Shown here: positions 6,134-8,203 of the stretch, in pieces
Position numbering within the stretch: the stretch's first letter is position 1
Layout: every line of letters begins with the position of its first letter
Origin: Peptostreptococcaceae bacterium
Lineage (GTDB): Bacteria > Bacillota_A > Clostridia > Peptostreptococcales > Acidaminobacteraceae
Assembly: GCA_013619035.1 (NCBI GenBank)
Contig: JABXKX010000334.1
Coordinates: forward strand, 1-8,203
Direction of reading: 5' to 3'
Length of the DNA stretch: 8,203 nucleotides
The notes under the pieces: model-generated
What the model was told of the DNA's origin: nothing
Databases searched by the model: none
The model's input: the letters and a program-made list of their open reading frames with translations, nothing else
Program-made: the position numbers and the translations under genes

Positions 6134-7126
6134 ATGAAAGTAAATGACAAGATTATAAAGTGGTTGTTAGAAGAAAACAATCCTTCAGTGAGATACTACA
6201 CTATGAAATCTTTATTGGGAGTCGATATTAACTCTATGGATTTGATTCAAGCAAAAAAGCAGATTATGGTATCTGGTGTTGTACCGGAACTTTTATCATA
6301 TCAAAGTGAGGATGGATCATGGGGGATTCCAGAGAAATTTTATACTATGAAATACAAAGGAACTGCTTGGCAACTGATGATTTTAGCAGAATTAGGAGCT
6401 GATCCTGAAGATGATCGAATACACCAGGCATGTGAGTTTATTTTTAAGATGTCTCAAACTGCTGATAATGGTGGATTTTCAATAGAACATGGTAAAAAAT
6501 CAGATGCTGGATTACAAAGTAAAGTGATTCCTTGTCTGACAGGGAATATGACCTGGGCTTTGATCAAACTAGGTTACCTAAATGATAAAAGAGTACAAGC
6601 TTCAATTGAGTGGATTATAAAGAATCAAAGAACTGATGATGGTGATAAGCCAAAGTTACCAGACTGGACATATGAAAATCGCGTGGCGTGTTTTAGTAGT
6701 CATACATGTTCTATGGGGATTGTTAAATCCCTCAAAGCTTTGTCGGCAATTCCAAAAGAGATACGAAGTGAAGCTGTAAAGGCAAAGATTGATGAACTTG
6801 TAGAGTTTATCTTAATTCATCATATTTATAAGAGAAGTCATGAGTTAAATAAAGATTCTAAATCTGGTTGGAAGCGATTGGGTTTTCCATTAATGTATCA
6901 GACAGACATCCTTGAAATTCTTACAATTCTAATTGATTTAGGTATTAGAGATGAAAGAATGGATGAAGCAATGACGTTATTAAAATCAAAACAATCATCA
7001 GAAGGTCATTGGAAACTTGAGAATACCTATAATGGTAAGTTCATTGTAGACATTGAAGAAAAAGGAGAACCGTCAAAGTGGATTACCTTAAAGGCGTTGT
7101 ATGTGTTAAATAGGAGTGAAACATAA
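6134..7126 (+). CDS. Prenyltransferase/squalene-cyclase-like alpha/alpha-toroid repeat protein
   Basis: This 330-residue, largely helical protein has repeated turn motifs like those of the terpenoid cyclase/prenyltransferase toroid fold: QSEDGSWG (57-64), DNGGFS (111-116), QRTDDGD (165-171) and KQSSEGHW (286-293). Each lies next to helices with an LxxLGxxxDxRxxxA pattern. These resemble QW-type motifs. The protein is about half the length of a squalene-hopene cyclase, has no signal peptide, and shows no DxDD catalytic motif. A CFSSHTC cluster (186-192) could bind a metal, as zinc is bound in protein prenyltransferase beta subunits, but the ligand pattern is not the standard one. Related clostridial proteins are generic toroid proteins of unknown function. 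AGAGAGGT (6121-6128) lies 5 bases before the ATG. It is flanked by a terminator upstream and by an independent riboswitch-controlled unit downstream, so it is probably single. No clear promoter or terminator of its own was seen. Confidence 0.8.
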   Translation: MKVNDKIIKWLLEENNPSVRYYTMKSLLGVDINSMDLIQAKKQIMVSGVVPELLSYQSEDGSWGIPEKFYTMKYKGTAWQLMILAELGADPEDDRIHQACEFIFKMSQTADNGGFSIEHGKKSDAGLQSKVIPCLTGNMTWALIKLGYLNDKRVQASIEWIIKNQRTDDGDKPKLPDWTYENRVACFSSHTCSMGIVKSLKALSAIPKEIRSEAVKAKIDELVEFILIHHIYKRSHELNKDSKSGWKRLGFPLMYQTDILEILTILIDLGIRDERMDEAMTLLKSKQSSEGHWKLENTYNGKFIVDIEEKGEPSKWITLKALYVLNRSET

Positions 7127-7186
7127 ATAAAAAATGCTTCTTATGAAAAATAGTAAAAAGTATATAAATTATAATGAAATAATATT

Positions 7187-7214
7187 TTGAAAATTTGAAT
7201 CAGTCTGATATACT
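7187..7214 (+). promoter_or_regulatory. Promoter for the riboswitch-controlled purine gene
   Basis: TTGAAA (7187-7192) and TATACT (7209-7214) are separated by 16 bases. Transcription would start near 7221, just before the purine aptamer, which fits the usual layout of a riboswitch leader. Confidence 0.7.
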
Positions 7215-7227
7215 GTAAAAAGTGATA

Positions 7228-7292
7228 TCGTATAATTCTGATGAAATGGCTCAGAAGTTTCTACCTCATGCCGATAAAAATTGAGACTACGA
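7228..7292 (+). promoter_or_regulatory. Purine riboswitch aptamer, guanine-type
   Basis: The three-way junction of the purine aptamer can be drawn in full. P1 is TCGTA (7228-7232) with TACGA (7288-7292). P2 is TTCTGA (7236-7241) with TCAGAA (7251-7256). P3 is CTCA (7265-7268) with TGAG (7282-7285). Loop L2 has the GG (7248-7249) and L3 the CC (7271-7272) that form the kissing contact. The J2/3 strand GTTTCTACC is the same as in the Bacillus subtilis xpt aptamer. The specificity base is C (7287, within GACTACG), which in this family selects guanine or hypoxanthine over adenine. A transcription terminator follows directly, and the controlled gene encodes a purine-hydroxylase-type subunit. Confidence 0.93.
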
Positions 7293-7320
7293 GAATGTTT
7301 TTTTTGCATTCTCTTTTTTT
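7291..7320 (+). terminator. Riboswitch expression-platform terminator
   Basis: GAGAATG (7291-7297) pairs with CATTCTC (7307-7313) around a U-rich 9-base loop. Seven T residues follow at 7314-7320. The first two stem bases (7291-7292) are also the last two bases of P1 of the aptamer, so the two helices compete at their edges. I found no strong separate antiterminator, so whether ligand turns the gene on or off cannot be decided by eye. Confidence 0.9.
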
Positions 7321-7422
7321 GTAGGTAATAGTGATGTTTGTAATGAACGGTTCTATATCTGCGAAATTGGATAGTAGTCTTTTGCGTGAGTATTATTTAT
7401 AATATTTAAGGAGCGAAAGACA

Positions 7423-8203
7423 ATGTTAGTTATTAATAAATTACTGAAACCGAATACTATTGAAGAAGCATTCAGACTTCTAAAAGATAATAAAAAAGCT
7501 CACATCCTTGGCGGTGGGGCTTTTTTGCGTTTATCTTCTGATCTAAAGATCAATGTTGCAATAGACTTGTATGGATTGGGAATCGATCAAATTGAAGAAA
7601 ATGATAATGAATTTATTATCGGTGCTATGACCACTCTTCGAGATCTAGAAGTTCATAAAGTCTTAAATCCACTATTTTCTAAATCCGTAGAAAATATTGT
7701 TGGTGTTCAACTTAGAAATATTGCAACCATTGGTGGTACAATATTTCCTAAATATGCTTTTTCCGATTTAATTACTTCTTTGTTGGTACTGGATACCAAA
7801 CTCAGTTTTGAAGGAAAAGATGATTTATCATTAGAAGCATATTTATTAGAAGATAAATCAGAAAAATGTATCTTGAAATCAATCATCATAAAAAAAGAAA
7901 AAATAAAAACATCATTTAAAACAATAAAAAATTCAGCAAGTGATTATGCTATTTTAAATGCAGCTGTAAGTGTTTGCAATGGAAAGTACAAAGTAGCAGT
8001 TGGAGCAAAACCTTCAGTTTCATCACTTGCTTATAAAACGATGGCCTATTTAGATAGTAACGAATTGACTGAAGAAACAATAGAAGTTGCTTCTGATATT
8101 GCTATGAATGAGTTAACATTTGGAAACAATAGATTGGGTAGTGATCACTACCGAAAAGATATGTGTAAAGTTTTAGTGAAGCGTGCTTTGATGGAGGTGA
8201 TGT
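7423..8203 (+). CDS. FAD-binding subunit of a xanthine dehydrogenase-family molybdenum hydroxylase (3' end off window)
   Basis: At least 260 residues are visible; the frame is still open at the window edge. Family members are about 270-290 residues, so little is missing. This subunit carries FAD and passes electrons from the iron-sulfur subunit to the acceptor in the xanthine dehydrogenase/CO dehydrogenase medium-chain family. The N-terminal FAD-binding region has ILGGGAFLRL (28-37). The second conserved block is RNIATIGG (98-105) followed by SDLITSLLVLD (114-124), the flavin-contacting region. The C-terminal third matches the CO dehydrogenase flavoprotein C-terminal domain. TAAGGAG (7407-7413) lies 9 bases before the ATG. 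A guanine-type riboswitch in its leader supports a purine substrate such as xanthine or hypoxanthine, though the substrate is not proven by this subunit alone. Small and large hydroxylase subunits are expected downstream. Confidence 0.92.
   Translation, partial: MLVINKLLKPNTIEEAFRLLKDNKKAHILGGGAFLRLSSDLKINVAIDLYGLGIDQIEENDNEFIIGAMTTLRDLEVHKVLNPLFSKSVENIVGVQLRNIATIGGTIFPKYAFSDLITSLLVLDTKLSFEGKDDLSLEAYLLEDKSEKCILKSIIIKKEKIKTSFKTIKNSASDYAILNAAVSVCNGKYKVAVGAKPSVSSLAYKTMAYLDSNELTEETIEVASDIAMNELTFGNNRLGSDHYRKDMCKVLVKRALMEVM
8193..8201 (+). promoter_or_regulatory. Shine-Dalgarno for a following gene
   Basis: GGAGGTGAT is a perfect match to the 16S rRNA 3' tail and lies in the final visible codons of the FAD-subunit gene. 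It suggests that a further gene, likely another subunit of the same enzyme, starts a few bases beyond the window and overlaps or abuts this one. Confidence 0.6.

Noticed and set aside
7707..7889. Minus-strand frame within the FAD-subunit gene
   Set aside because: An antisense shadow over the conserved RNIATIGG and following region, with no ribosome binding site.
1..8203. CRISPR array, tRNA or rRNA
   Set aside because: No regularly spaced direct repeats and no tRNA- or rRNA-like sequence were seen on either strand.

Overview
The window is AT-rich DNA with AGGAGG-type ribosome binding sites, TATAAT-like promoters, strong U-tract terminators and a transcriptional purine riboswitch. Together these point to a low-GC Bacillota, probably an anaerobic Clostridia or Erysipelotrichia type because of the xanthine dehydrogenase-type gene at the right end. 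All supported genes are on the + strand.

Layout. Positions 1-334 hold the terminator of an upstream gene, a non-coding or decayed stretch, and a good promoter (TTGAGG-16-TATAAT). That promoter drives a tight four-gene cluster at 335-4667: a multi-pass membrane protein, a SPASM-type radical SAM enzyme with unusual cysteine spacing, a 496-residue protein starting with a Ser-rich DYVTNSSSVSY motif, and a 304-residue protein I do not recognise. All three gene junctions overlap, so the four are very likely co-transcribed and translationally coupled. I read this as a possible modification system in which the radical SAM enzyme acts on the large protein, the fourth protein helps as an adaptor or chaperone, and the membrane protein anchors or exports. 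The roles are inference; the gene order, overlaps and motifs are visible.

A 350-base gap with several inverted repeats but no clear U-tract terminator separates this cluster from a GNAT acetyltransferase (5017-5910), which has an extended -10 promoter and a strong terminator. Next comes a single gene (6134-7126) for an alpha/alpha-toroid protein related to prenyltransferase or terpene cyclase repeats. Finally, a sigma-A-like promoter, a guanine-type purine aptamer and an intrinsic terminator (7187-7320) precede the FAD-binding subunit of a molybdenum hydroxylase of the xanthine dehydrogenase family. That gene runs off the right edge, and a perfect Shine-Dalgarno for a next gene lies in its last codons.
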